From assembly GCF_006782915.1 (NCBI RefSeq), contig NZ_VCNP01000025.1:124001-188000 (forward strand): DNA of 64,000 nucleotides, in the 5' to 3' direction. Below are positions 53,141 to 60,282 of the stretch, piece after piece. Below the pieces are notes generated by a model. That model did not search any database, had not been told where the DNA came from, and was given only the letters and a program-made list of their open reading frames with translations. This DNA comes from Streptomyces calvus (GTDB taxonomy: Bacteria; Actinomycetota; Actinomycetes; Streptomycetales; Streptomycetaceae). The position numbers and the translations under genes were made by a program. How positions within the stretch are numbered: position 1 is the first letter of the stretch; the number at the start of each line of letters is the position of its first letter.

Positions 53141-53353
53141 CTACCACCACTGCGTGTCGAGGCGGCCCTCGATGGCCCGCAGGTGGTCGCGGGAGCACTT
53201 CTCGCAGTAGTGGCGAGGGACGCCGTTCTCCACGGAGAGGGTCCAGGTCGGCCGGAAGCTGTCGGCGCGCCGGCCGCAGCGGGCGCACACCAGCGGTTCC
53301 GTCTCCGCCTCGGCGCGGTCGTCCTCGCCGCCACCGCCGGGATGACTCGTCAT
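53141..53353 (-). CDS. 70-aa zinc-ribbon-like protein
   Basis: A small protein with two C-x2-C pairs, VCARCGRR and HYCEKCSRD, about 27 residues apart, the layout of a treble-clef or ribbon zinc site. The N-terminus is glycine-rich and acidic, the end is RLDTQWW. The ATG at 53353 starts MTSHPGG. It is convergent with the ABC1 kinase gene, ending 43 bp from it. A very strong terminator separates it from the wblC unit. Function unknown; conserved small actinobacterial proteins of this shape occur near whiB7. Confidence 0.78.
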   Translation of the reverse strand: MTSHPGGGGEDDRAEAETEPLVCARCGRRADSFRPTWTLSVENGVPRHYCEKCSRDHLRAIEGRLDTQWW

Positions 53354-53397
53354 CCGGCGACGATAAGGCCTCCGGTGGAGGGCCGCCCCGCAACGCG

Positions 53398-53437
53398 CCC
53401 CGGGGGCCGGTCCGTTCGCACGGACCGGCCCCCGGGG
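53398..53437 (-). terminator. Terminator of the wblC transcription unit
   Basis: A perfect 18-bp stem (CCCCGGGGGCCGGTCCGT and its complement) with a TCGC loop, 41 bases beyond the stop of the small gene after wblC. Confidence 0.88.
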
Positions 53438-53478
53438 AAGAGCTGGGCCTCCGGCAGGGAGGCGCTGCTTCGGGTTGG

Positions 53479-53802
53479 TTACTGCATGACCGCGAGGGCG
53501 AGCGCCCGGCGGGCGCGCCGCGAGGCGCGCTCGGCGCGGCGCTGCATCCGGCGAGCGGTCACCAGGCCCACGGCCTGGCGCTCCCGCTGCGCCTCCTGCA
53601 GCCGCTCGTGCATTTGCGCACGAGCCAGGGCTTCTGGGATGAGTTGCATCTCTCGGGTCCTGTTCTGGCGCGAGTCGTTCGCGCCACTGGTGGTGAAGTC
53701 TTCGGTCGCGGAGCCTGCGGGCTCGTGAGTGGACGGCATCATCGGGGCCTGCTTCTGGGGGTCGTGCGTGAGGGGGCGGTCGATCGTTCCTGGGGTGTTC
53801 AT
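53479..53802 (-). CDS. Small basic conserved protein after wblC
   Basis: A 107-aa frame whose ATG overlaps the wblC stop (ATGA), which supports coupled translation. The conserved-looking part is the last 56 residues, from an internal ATG at 53649 (MQLIPEALARAQM), a highly basic helix (RRMQRRAERASRRARRALALA) likely to form a coiled coil or bind nucleic acid. The first 50 residues are unstructured. The real start could be the internal ATG, which has GGACCCGAGAG upstream. Function unknown. Confidence 0.68.
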   Translation of the reverse strand: MNTPGTIDRPLTHDPQKQAPMMPSTHEPAGSATEDFTTSGANDSRQNRTREMQLIPEALARAQMHERLQEAQRERQAVGLVTARRMQRRAERASRRARRALALAVMQ

Positions 53803-54167
53803 GCCGTGACCGGGTTCTTGCGCGGGCGGCCACGCGGCCGCTTCCGGGCGACGACAACGCCCTGCACGAACAGCTCGCCACCCCAGACGCCCCAGGGCTC
53901 ACGCCGCTCCTTGGCGCCGGCGAGGCAGGCCTCGACCAGCGGGCAGGTACGGCAGAGGGACTTGGCGTACTCGACGTCCGCCGGCGACTCGGCGAAGAAG
54001 ACCTCCGGGTCGTAGGAGCGGCACGGGACGGGTACGCCGAGGTTCTCGATGGCGTCGTCGAGCGCGGTGAGCGCGGTGAGCGGAGTCAAGGTCGGGTCCT
54101 CCGTGGAGCCGGGCTTGGGGATCGTGTCGGAAGGCGGTACGGACGGGGCGTGCGCTTCGAGTTGCAC
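53799..54167 (-). CDS. wblC: WhiB7-type antibiotic-response regulator WblC
   Basis: A 122-aa Wbl protein. Iron-sulfur cysteines are C49, C72, C75 and C81. EPWGVWGGE at 90-98 is the WhiB7-type sigma-contact loop, and RGRPR at 112-116 is an AT-hook, the mark of WhiB7/WblC. It switches on intrinsic resistance to ribosome-targeting antibiotics. The GTG at 54167 follows GAGGAAG; upstream frame extension crosses the attenuator and is not coding. A ~500-nt leader with a translated ORF, a terminator hairpin and a WblC-type promoter controls it. Confidence 0.96.
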   Translation of the reverse strand: MQLEAHAPSVPPSDTIPKPGSTEDPTLTPLTALTALDDAIENLGVPVPCRSYDPEVFFAESPADVEYAKSLCRTCPLVEACLAGAKERREPWGVWGGELFVQGVVVARKRPRGRPRKNPVTA

Positions 54168-54285
54168 GGTTCGTCTTCCTCGTCTGGTCGTTTCCGGCCG
54201 GTCGGCCGGTTGGCGGCTTGGTACCGGGTTCTTTTCTTGTCCCGAGGCTCCTTCGTGCTGTCGTCCACGTTCGTGGACAAACAGA

Positions 54286-54320
54286 AGGGCCGCGGATCCC
54301 GGATGGGGTTCCGCGGCCCT
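54286..54320 (-). terminator. Attenuator hairpin in the wblC leader
   Basis: Perfect 11-bp arms AGGGCCGCGGA / TCCGCGGCCCT with a 13-nt loop, followed on the minus strand by TCTGTTTG. It ends 118 nt before the wblC start and 19 nt after the leader ORF, the place expected of a conditional terminator. Confidence 0.82.
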
Positions 54321-54339
54321 GAAGGCGCCGGCCTGAGAA

Positions 54340-54654
54340 TCAGGCTGGATCACTCCAGGGTTCTGGCCCACGGAAGGCCCACATCAGGTGGTGCTGCGTC
54401 GTCTGCTTCCGGAATCCGGCACCGGTCGCCGCAAAGGCATAGGCCTGGGCCTGTGCCTCTACCGCTTCCAGTGCCTTGGTCGGTCGCTCATTGCGCTCAC
54501 GGACGGCGGAAGCCGCGGGAGCGAGGGAGGACGCCAGACGTGCGGCACGAATGCCGGACAGACCGGTGCCCTGGTTCGAGGCGCCGAGGATGCACAGGGA
54601 GACGGCCGAGCGATCGGTCATTTTGACGATGGAGCTGGTGTTGATGCTGATCAC
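54340..54654 (-). CDS. wblC leader ORF (104 codons, putative uORF)
   Basis: A frame starting GTG at 54654 (V-I-S-I-N-T-S-S-I-V-K) with GAGGAGG eight bases upstream, one of the best ribosome sites in the window, and ending at 54340, just before the attenuator. The peptide is small-residue-rich with no domain recognised (SLAPAASAVRERNERPTK). WblC/whiB7 genes are known to be induced by antibiotic-stalled translation of an upstream ORF that changes folding of a terminator; this frame fits that role. A shorter start at 54621 is possible. Confidence 0.7.
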   Translation of the reverse strand: MISINTSSIVKMTDRSAVSLCILGASNQGTGLSGIRAARLASSLAPAASAVRERNERPTKALEAVEAQAQAYAFAATGAGFRKQTTQHHLMWAFRGPEPWSDPA

Positions 54655-54765
54655 TGGACTCGCCTCCTCTCGGCGTCTCGGGGGACTGGGGTGAGCCAGT
54701 CCGCGGATATGCAAGTAGAACACGGAATCAGCGCCTCCGAGAAGGCTGCTGTCCCCGTGCCTAAG

Positions 54766-54806
54766 AACCTATGGGGATTCCTGGGGCATGCGCAAACTAT
54801 TTTTTC
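54766..54806 (-). promoter_or_regulatory. WblC-type autoregulated promoter
   Basis: Read leftwards: an AT-rich AAAAAATAG (54806-54798), two bases, TTGCGC (-35, 54795-54790), 18 bases, TAGGTT (-10, 54771-54766). An AT-rich block just upstream of the -35 is the known WhiB7/WblC recognition layout. It drives the leader ORF and wblC. Confidence 0.75.
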
Positions 54807-54818
54807 GACGAGTTCGCA

Positions 54819-57026
54819 TCAGTCCCGGCCTTCTCCCGCGACGACGTCACGGCCTGCGCAGATGGCCAGAACATCGGCTCCGTAACGGCCCAGCTTGCGC
54901 ATCCCCACGCCGGGGATGCGGGCGAGCCCGTGCTCGTCGTCGGGCACGGTCTCGGCGATGGCCATGAGCGTCTTGTCGGTGAAGACGCAGAAGGCCGGCT
55001 GCCCGCTGCGCTGCGCCTGGTCGGCACGCCACTCGCGGAGCCGCTCGTACAGGCCCTCGTCCATGTCGGAGGGGCAGTCCTCGCAGCGCATCAGCTTCAT
55101 CTCGCCCGCGTCGGTCAGCGTGCGGCCGCAGACCCGGCAGCGGGCGACGCTGCGCTGCCGGCGTCGCGGGCCCGGCGGGCCCGCGGTGGCGGCCGGGGTG
55201 TAGGTGCCGCGCTCCACGCCTCCCGTTCCGGCTGCTCCGCCGCGGCCGGCGGCGGCGTTCGAGCCGGGGCGCAGACCGTCGAGGAACCGGCTGGGGCGGC
55301 GGTTCGGGCGTCCCCCGGGCGAGCGGGAGAGCGCCCAGGACAGGTGGAGGCGCTCGCGGGCGCGGGTGACGCCGACATAGAGGAGGCGGCGCTCCTCCTC
55401 GATCTGTTCGTCGGTCTTCGCGTAGGTGATCGGCATCATGCCCTCGGCCACGCCGACCAGGAAGACGACGTCCCACTCAAGGCCCTTGGCCGAGTGCAGG
55501 GAGGCGAGGGTGACTCCCTGCACGGTGGGGGCGTGCTGGGCGCCGGCCCGTTCATCGAGCTCGGCGACGAGGTCGGCGAGTGTCGCACCGGGTCTGGCGG
55601 CGGCGAAGTCCTGGGCGAGGTGGACCAGGGCGGCCAGCGACTCCCAGCGTTCCCGGACCGCTCCGGAGCCGGCGGGCGGCTCCGGGGTCCAGCCCTCGCC
55701 CGACAGCACGGCCCGCACCTGGGAGGGCAGGTCGGGGGCGTCGTCGAGGAGGGCGTCGTTGCCGCCGAAGCGGGCCGCGCCGCGCAGGGCGACGCCCGCC
55801 TTGCGCACCTCCGGCCGGTCGAAGAACCGCTCGGCGCCCCGCAGCTGGTAGGGCACGCCGGCATCGGCGAGGGCCTGCTCGTAGGTCTCGGACTGCGCGT
55901 TCGTACGGAAGAGGACCGCGATCTCGGCGGCCTGGACGCCCGCGTCCAGCAGTTCGCGGATGCGGCGCGCGGCGCCCTCGGCCTCGGCGGGCTCGTCCGG
56001 GTACTCGGTGAAGACCGGTTCGGGTCCCGCGGCGCGCTGCGAGACCAGCTCCAGCCGGTGGTCGGCGGCGCGGCCCCGGGCCTGGGCGAGCAGCCCGTTC
56101 GCCAGGTGGACGACCTGCGGGGTCGAGCGGTAGTCGCGGACCAGTTTGACGACGGTGGCACCGGGGTGACGGTTGCGGAAATCGAGCAGGTGGTCCGGGG
56201 TTGCGCCCGTGAACGAGTAGATCGTCTGGCTGGCGTCGCCGACCACGCAGAGGTTCTCCCGGTCGCCGAGCCACAGTTCCAGCAGGCGCTGCTGGAGCGG
56301 GCTGACGTCCTGGTACTCGTCCACGACGAAGTGCTGGTACTGGGCGCGGACCTGCTCGGCGATGTCCTGCCGGTCCTGCAGAACGGCCACGGTCAGCAGC
56401 AGCACGTCCTCGAAGTCGATGACGGCGCGTTCCCGCTTGAGGTCCTCGTAGGCGGAGTAGAGCTGGGCGATCTCGGCGGGGTCGCGGGGCGCCTCCCGGC
56501 CGGCCTTGGCGGCGGCGGCCGCGTAGTCCGCCGGGACGGTCTGGGTGACCTTGGACCACTCGATCTCGGCGGTGACGTCCCGCAGCTCGCCCCGGTCCAG
56601 CCGGATGCGGCAGGCGGCGGCCGCGTCGGCGACCAGCTGGACCTTGCGGTCGACCAGCCGGGGCAGCGAGCCGCCGATGGCTTTCGGCCAGAAGTACTGG
56701 AGCTGGCGCAGCGCCGCGGAGTGGAAGGTCCTGGCCTGGACCCCGACGGCGCCGAGCTGGCGCAGCCGGCCGCGCATCTCCCCGGCGGCGCGGTTGGTGA
56801 AGGTGACGGCGAGCACGCTGGACGGCTGGAGGATCCCGGCGCGCACCCCGTAGGCGATGCGGTGGGTGATCGCCCGGGTCTTGCCGGTGCCGGCGCCCGC
56901 CAGTACGCACACCGGACCGTGCAGAGCGGTTGCCACCGCGCGCTGCTCGGGGTCGAGCCCTTCGAGCACCGCGTCGGCCGAGTCCGGTACGTGCGGGAAA
57001 AGGGTGGAGTGCGTTGCTGCTGTCAC
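54819..57026 (-). CDS. uvrD2: UvrD-like superfamily 1 DNA helicase with HRDC domain (UvrD2)
   Basis: A 735-aa helicase. Walker A is AGAGTGKT near residue 44, motif Ia is VTFTNRAAGEMRGRL, motif II is DEYQDVSPLQQ, and motif VI is YVGVTRARERL. A CRVCGRTL...CEDC zinc-type cysteine set precedes the C-terminal HRDC domain (~650-735, AETVPDDEHGLARIPGVGMRKLGRYG in blocks). The same arrangement defines mycobacterial UvrD2, which also adjoins whiB7 and a mycoredoxin gene. The GTG at 57026 is preferred; an upstream extension enters a tandem repeat region. Role: DNA repair and replication. Confidence 0.94.
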   Translation of the reverse strand: MTAATHSTLFPHVPDSADAVLEGLDPEQRAVATALHGPVCVLAGAGTGKTRAITHRIAYGVRAGILQPSSVLAVTFTNRAAGEMRGRLRQLGAVGVQARTFHSAALRQLQYFWPKAIGGSLPRLVDRKVQLVADAAAACRIRLDRGELRDVTAEIEWSKVTQTVPADYAAAAAKAGREAPRDPAEIAQLYSAYEDLKRERAVIDFEDVLLLTVAVLQDRQDIAEQVRAQYQHFVVDEYQDVSPLQQRLLELWLGDRENLCVVGDASQTIYSFTGATPDHLLDFRNRHPGATVVKLVRDYRSTPQVVHLANGLLAQARGRAADHRLELVSQRAAGPEPVFTEYPDEPAEAEGAARRIRELLDAGVQAAEIAVLFRTNAQSETYEQALADAGVPYQLRGAERFFDRPEVRKAGVALRGAARFGGNDALLDDAPDLPSQVRAVLSGEGWTPEPPAGSGAVRERWESLAALVHLAQDFAAARPGATLADLVAELDERAGAQHAPTVQGVTLASLHSAKGLEWDVVFLVGVAEGMMPITYAKTDEQIEEERRLLYVGVTRARERLHLSWALSRSPGGRPNRRPSRFLDGLRPGSNAAAGRGGAAGTGGVERGTYTPAATAGPPGPRRRQRSVARCRVCGRTLTDAGEMKLMRCEDCPSDMDEGLYERLREWRADQAQRSGQPAFCVFTDKTLMAIAETVPDDEHGLARIPGVGMRKLGRYGADVLAICAGRDVVAGEGRD

Positions 57027-57393
57027 ATGGCCATGCTGCCAGGTCGCCGGAGACGGGTGAGCCCGTTGTCCACAGGGACGGCCTCGCGGTCGTATTAATG
57101 CGGCGGGCATCACGTGGGGCGGGTGCGGCGGGCCATCACCTCGGGCGGGTGCGGCGGGCATCACGTCGGGTGGGTGCGGCGGGCGTCACGTCGGGCGCGG
57201 GTGCGGCGGGCGTCACGTCGGGCGTGGTGCCACGTCTCCGTGGGCAGCGCGGCGGCCGGGGAGCCGGGCAGGACGGGAAGCTGGGCAGGCCGGGCGGGCG
57301 GGCAGGACACCTCCTCGCGGGAATGCCTGCGCTTTCAAGTACGTTCCCTGCACATCGAGGACTTCCCCGAGCCGCCGAAGGAGCGCGAGAGAC
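57027..57393. other. Divergent region between uvrD2 and the mycoredoxin gene
   Basis: A 367-bp gap without a credible gene. It contains five tandem copies of a 25-27-bp unit (57099-57227) and the mycoredoxin ribosome site. The rest is G-rich with GGCAGGACGGGAAGCTGGGCAG-like near-repeats at ~57265-57305. Confidence 0.6.
57099..57227. repeat. Five tandem 25-27-bp repeats
   Basis: Each unit begins TGCGGCGGGC and continues (A/G)TCACGTCGGGC with small length changes (units at 57099, 57124, 57150, 57175 and 57202). It sits in the divergent promoter region of uvrD2. Confidence 0.9.
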
Positions 57394-57636
57394 ATGCCGG
57401 GCACTGTGACGATGTACAGCACCACGTGGTGCGGCTACTGCCGTCGGCTGAAGAGCCAGATGGACCGCGAGGGCATCGCGTACACCGAGATCAACATCGA
57501 GCAGGACCCGGAGTCGGCGGCGTTCGTCGAGAAGGCCAACGGTGGGAACCAGACGGTTCCGACCGTCCTCTTCCCGGACGGCTCGACGCTCACCAACCCG
57601 TCGCTGGCGCAGGTGAAGCAGAAGATCGGCGCCTGA
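57394..57636 (+). CDS. mrx1: Mycoredoxin (glutaredoxin-fold thiol reductase)
   Basis: An 80-aa redoxin with the active site W-C13-G-Y-C16, the TVPTVLFPDGS cis-proline loop, and a glutaredoxin fold. In mycothiol-using actinobacteria this family reduces S-mycothiolated proteins. GGAGCG upstream supports the ATG. It is the equivalent of Rv3198A, again beside uvrD2 and nudC. A clean terminator follows. SigR control of mycoredoxin is known in some species, but no SigR promoter was seen here. Confidence 0.93.
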   Translation: MPGTVTMYSTTWCGYCRRLKSQMDREGIAYTEINIEQDPESAAFVEKANGGNQTVPTVLFPDGSTLTNPSLAQVKQKIGA

Positions 57637-57649
57637 GCGGATCTCACGC

Positions 57650-57691
57650 AGCGGGGTGGCCCTTCCGTCGAGGAGGGGCCACCCCGCTTTT
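57650..57691 (+). terminator. Terminator after mrx1
   Basis: Arms AGCGGGGTGGCCC / GGGCCACCCCGCT are perfect and followed by TTTT (57688-57691). Confidence 0.9.
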
Positions 57692-57719
57692 GCGCGCCGG
57701 AGGCTGTGCCGTCACCGGT

Positions 57720-58664
57720 TCAGAAGGCGCTGCGGGTCGGCAGCTCCTTGCCGTACCAGCGTTCGATCAGGCGGGCCGCGATGGAGATGCCGTAGGGCGG
57801 GAGCACCTCGCCGGACTCGAAGGCGGCGCCGAGTTCGTCGCGCGAGAACCAGCGGGCCTCGTGGATCTCGTCGCCGTCGACCTCGATGTCCGTCGAGGTG
57901 GCGCGGGCGACGAAGCCCAGCATGAGGCTGGACGGGAAGGGCCAGGGCTGGCTGGCGACGTACTCGACCTCGCCGATGCTGATGCCGGCCTCCTCGTGGA
58001 CCTCCCGGCGCACCGACTGCTCGATGGACTCGCCGGGCTCGACGAATCCGGCGAGCGTGGAGAAGCGGCCCTCGGGCCAGTGGACCTGGCGGCCGAGCAG
58101 GATGCGGTCCTGGTCGTCGATGACCGCCATGATCACCGCGGGGTCGGTGCGCGGGTAGTGCTCGGCGCCGCAGGCCGGGCAGCGGCGGATGTGTCCGGCG
58201 GCGGCGATGACGGTGCGCTCGCCGCAGCGTGAGCAGAAGCGGTGCAGCCGCTGCCAGTTCTCCAGGGCGACCGCGTGCACCATCAGGCCGGCCTCGCGCG
58301 GCGACAGGAGCAGCCCGGCCTCGCGCAGGCCCGCCGGGCGGGCGGAGTCGTCCATGCGGCCGGGCAGCGAGTCCTTCTGGAGGGCGAAGTAGCTCACGCC
58401 GTCCTCGTCGGTGCCGAGGAAGTAGCGGTGTGCCTCGGTGAGCGGGGCCTCGAAGGACGGCGTCATGACGAGTTCGGTGCGCCCGTCCGTCGTCTCGTCG
58501 ATGAGGACCTGGCCGCCGGACACCACGAAGCAGCGGGTCGAGGGGTGGCTCCACGCCGCCGCGAGCCATGCCTCGTCGAGCCGGTGGTGGGCGGCGCGGT
58601 CGATGCCGCTCGGGGCGGTGAGCGAGATGGGTCGGTCGGCGGTGTGGTCGGTCCAGGTGGTCAC
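57720..58664 (-). CDS. nudC: NAD(+)/NADH diphosphatase NudC
   Basis: A 314-aa Nudix enzyme that cleaves NADH and NAD-capped RNA ends. A zinc ribbon (FCSRCGERT and RCPACGAEH) precedes the Nudix box, which is GFVEPGESIEQSVRREVHEEAGI (core EPGES and REVHEEAG), and the NudC-specific SQPWPFPSSLMLGF follows. The GTG at 58664 is taken as start; a TTG four codons earlier lacks spacing to its purine run. It is convergent with mrx1, as in mycobacteria (Rv3199c). Confidence 0.94.
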   Translation of the reverse strand: MTTWTDHTADRPISLTAPSGIDRAAHHRLDEAWLAAAWSHPSTRCFVVSGGQVLIDETTDGRTELVMTPSFEAPLTEAHRYFLGTDEDGVSYFALQKDSLPGRMDDSARPAGLREAGLLLSPREAGLMVHAVALENWQRLHRFCSRCGERTVIAAAGHIRRCPACGAEHYPRTDPAVIMAVIDDQDRILLGRQVHWPEGRFSTLAGFVEPGESIEQSVRREVHEEAGISIGEVEYVASQPWPFPSSLMLGFVARATSTDIEVDGDEIHEARWFSRDELGAAFESGEVLPPYGISIAARLIERWYGKELPTRSAF

Positions 58665-58815
58665 GGGTGCTTCCAACTCCCCCGGTGGAACGGATCGGGT
58701 CGGCGGACGGTTCGGCGGGACGGGCGGCGGGAGGGCACCGGATCCGGCGGGCGCGGTGGCGGGCTCTTCCAGTGTGCCCCGCGCGGGCGCCGGCCCCGGA
58801 CGGCACGGACGGATC

Positions 58816-58851
58816 GGACGGCTGGGACGGCTGGGACGGCTGGGACGGCTC
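58816..58851. repeat. Four tandem 9-bp repeats
   Basis: GGACGGCTG is repeated three times exactly and a fourth time as GGACGGCTC, just beyond the M20 peptidase stop codon. Confidence 0.85.
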
Positions 58852-58859
58852 CAAAGGTG

Positions 58860-60272
58860 TCAGGTCGCATGCCGCCAGTGTTCGGCGAGGTCGCCCCAGA
58901 GGTACGCGCTGGTCTCGACGCCCTTGAGGAGCAGGTCCAGCTCGACCTTCTCGTTCGGGGCGTGCCAGCCGTCGGACGGGACGGAGATGCCGAGGAAGAG
59001 CACCGGTGCCCCGAGGACGTCCTGGAGGTCGGCGGCCGGCCCGGAACCGCCTTCGCGGGTGAACCGGACGGGAGCGTCGAAGGCGCGGCTCATCGCGCGG
59101 ACCACGGACTGCAGGGCCGGGTGGTCCAGCGGTGTGAGGCAGGGGCGGGTGGCGGGGCTGAAGGCGATCTCGTGGCGGATGCCGTCGGGTACCTGACCGG
59201 GCACCCAGTCGCGGACGGCCTGCGCCACCTGCTCGGGGTCCTGGCCGGCGACCAGCCGGAAGGACAGCTTCACCATGGCGGAGGACGGCACGATGGTCTT
59301 GCTGCCGGGGCCCTGGTAGCCGCCGCCGATGCCGTTGACCTCGGCGGTGGGGCGCGCCCAGATGCGCTCCAGGGTGCTGTACCCGGCCTCGCCGAGCGTG
59401 CCGCGGGACTTGGCGGTGCGCAGCCACTGCTGTTCGTCGAAGGGCAGCTCGGCGAAGAGTTCGCGTTCGCGGTCGGTGAGCTCGACGACGCCGTCGTAGA
59501 AGCCCGGGATCGCCACTCGCGCGTGCTCGTCGTGGAGGGCGGCCACCAGGCGGGCCGCGGCGGTGGCCGGGTTGGGGACCGCGCCGCCGAAGGAACCGGA
59601 GTGGATGTCCTGGTCGGGGCCGTACAGCCGGATCTCGCACTCGGCGAGGCCGCGCATGCCGGTGCACACCGTGGGGGTGTCCTCGGACCACATGCCGGTG
59701 TCGGAGACGATCACCGCGTCGGCCGCGAGCCGGTCCGCGTGCTGCTCCACGAGCGCCCTGAAGTGCGGGGAGCCGGATTCCTCCTCGCCCTCGACCAGCA
59801 GTTTCAGATGGACGGCCGGGGCGGTGCGGCCGGTGGTGGCGAGGTGGGCGCGGACGCCGAGGGTGTGGAAGAACACCTGGCCCTTGTCGTCGGCGGCGCC
59901 CCGCGCATAGAGGCGGTTGCCGCGGACGACGGGCTCGAAGGGCTCGCTGTCCCAGCCGTCCTCGCGGGCGGCGGGCTGCACGTCGTGGTGGCCGTAGACC
60001 AGCACGGTCGGCGCCCCGGGGTCGTCGGAGGGCCACTCGGCGTAGACGGCCGGGGCGCCCGGGGTCTGCCAGACCTCGGCGGTCGGGAAGCCGGTCTCCT
60101 TGAGCCGGGCGGCGAGCCAGTCGGCGCTGCGGCGCACGTCGGAGGCGTGGTCGGGCTGGGCCGACACCGACGGGATGCGCAGCCACTCGGCGAGGTCGTC
60201 GAGGAAGGCTGCGCGGTGCTGCTGGACGTACGTACGGACGGCGCTGACGGCACTGTCAACGGGCTGGCTCAT
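58860..60272 (-). CDS. M20-family metallopeptidase (dipeptidase)
   Basis: A 470-aa di-zinc peptidase. Metal and catalytic sites are VLVYGHHDVQP (first histidine and catalytic aspartate), LYARGAADDKG (bridging aspartate) and LLVEGEEESGSPHF (catalytic glutamates), with the last ligand near the C-terminus in DGWHAPNEKVEL. The middle dimerisation domain is present (DQDIHSGSFGG). The length fits CNDP-type dipeptidases. The ATG at 60272 begins MSQPVD. It lies 10 bp downstream of the AdnAB-type gene on the same strand, so it is likely in the same operon. Peptide specificity unknown. Confidence 0.91.
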   Translation of the reverse strand: MSQPVDSAVSAVRTYVQQHRAAFLDDLAEWLRIPSVSAQPDHASDVRRSADWLAARLKETGFPTAEVWQTPGAPAVYAEWPSDDPGAPTVLVYGHHDVQPAAREDGWDSEPFEPVVRGNRLYARGAADDKGQVFFHTLGVRAHLATTGRTAPAVHLKLLVEGEEESGSPHFRALVEQHADRLAADAVIVSDTGMWSEDTPTVCTGMRGLAECEIRLYGPDQDIHSGSFGGAVPNPATAAARLVAALHDEHARVAIPGFYDGVVELTDRERELFAELPFDEQQWLRTAKSRGTLGEAGYSTLERIWARPTAEVNGIGGGYQGPGSKTIVPSSAMVKLSFRLVAGQDPEQVAQAVRDWVPGQVPDGIRHEIAFSPATRPCLTPLDHPALQSVVRAMSRAFDAPVRFTREGGSGPAADLQDVLGAPVLFLGISVPSDGWHAPNEKVELDLLLKGVETSAYLWGDLAEHWRHAT

Positions 60273-60282
60273 GGTCACGAGC

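Noticed and set aside
57099..57227. CRISPR array
   Set aside because: The five units are contiguous without spacers of unique sequence, and there are no cas genes. It is a tandem repeat.
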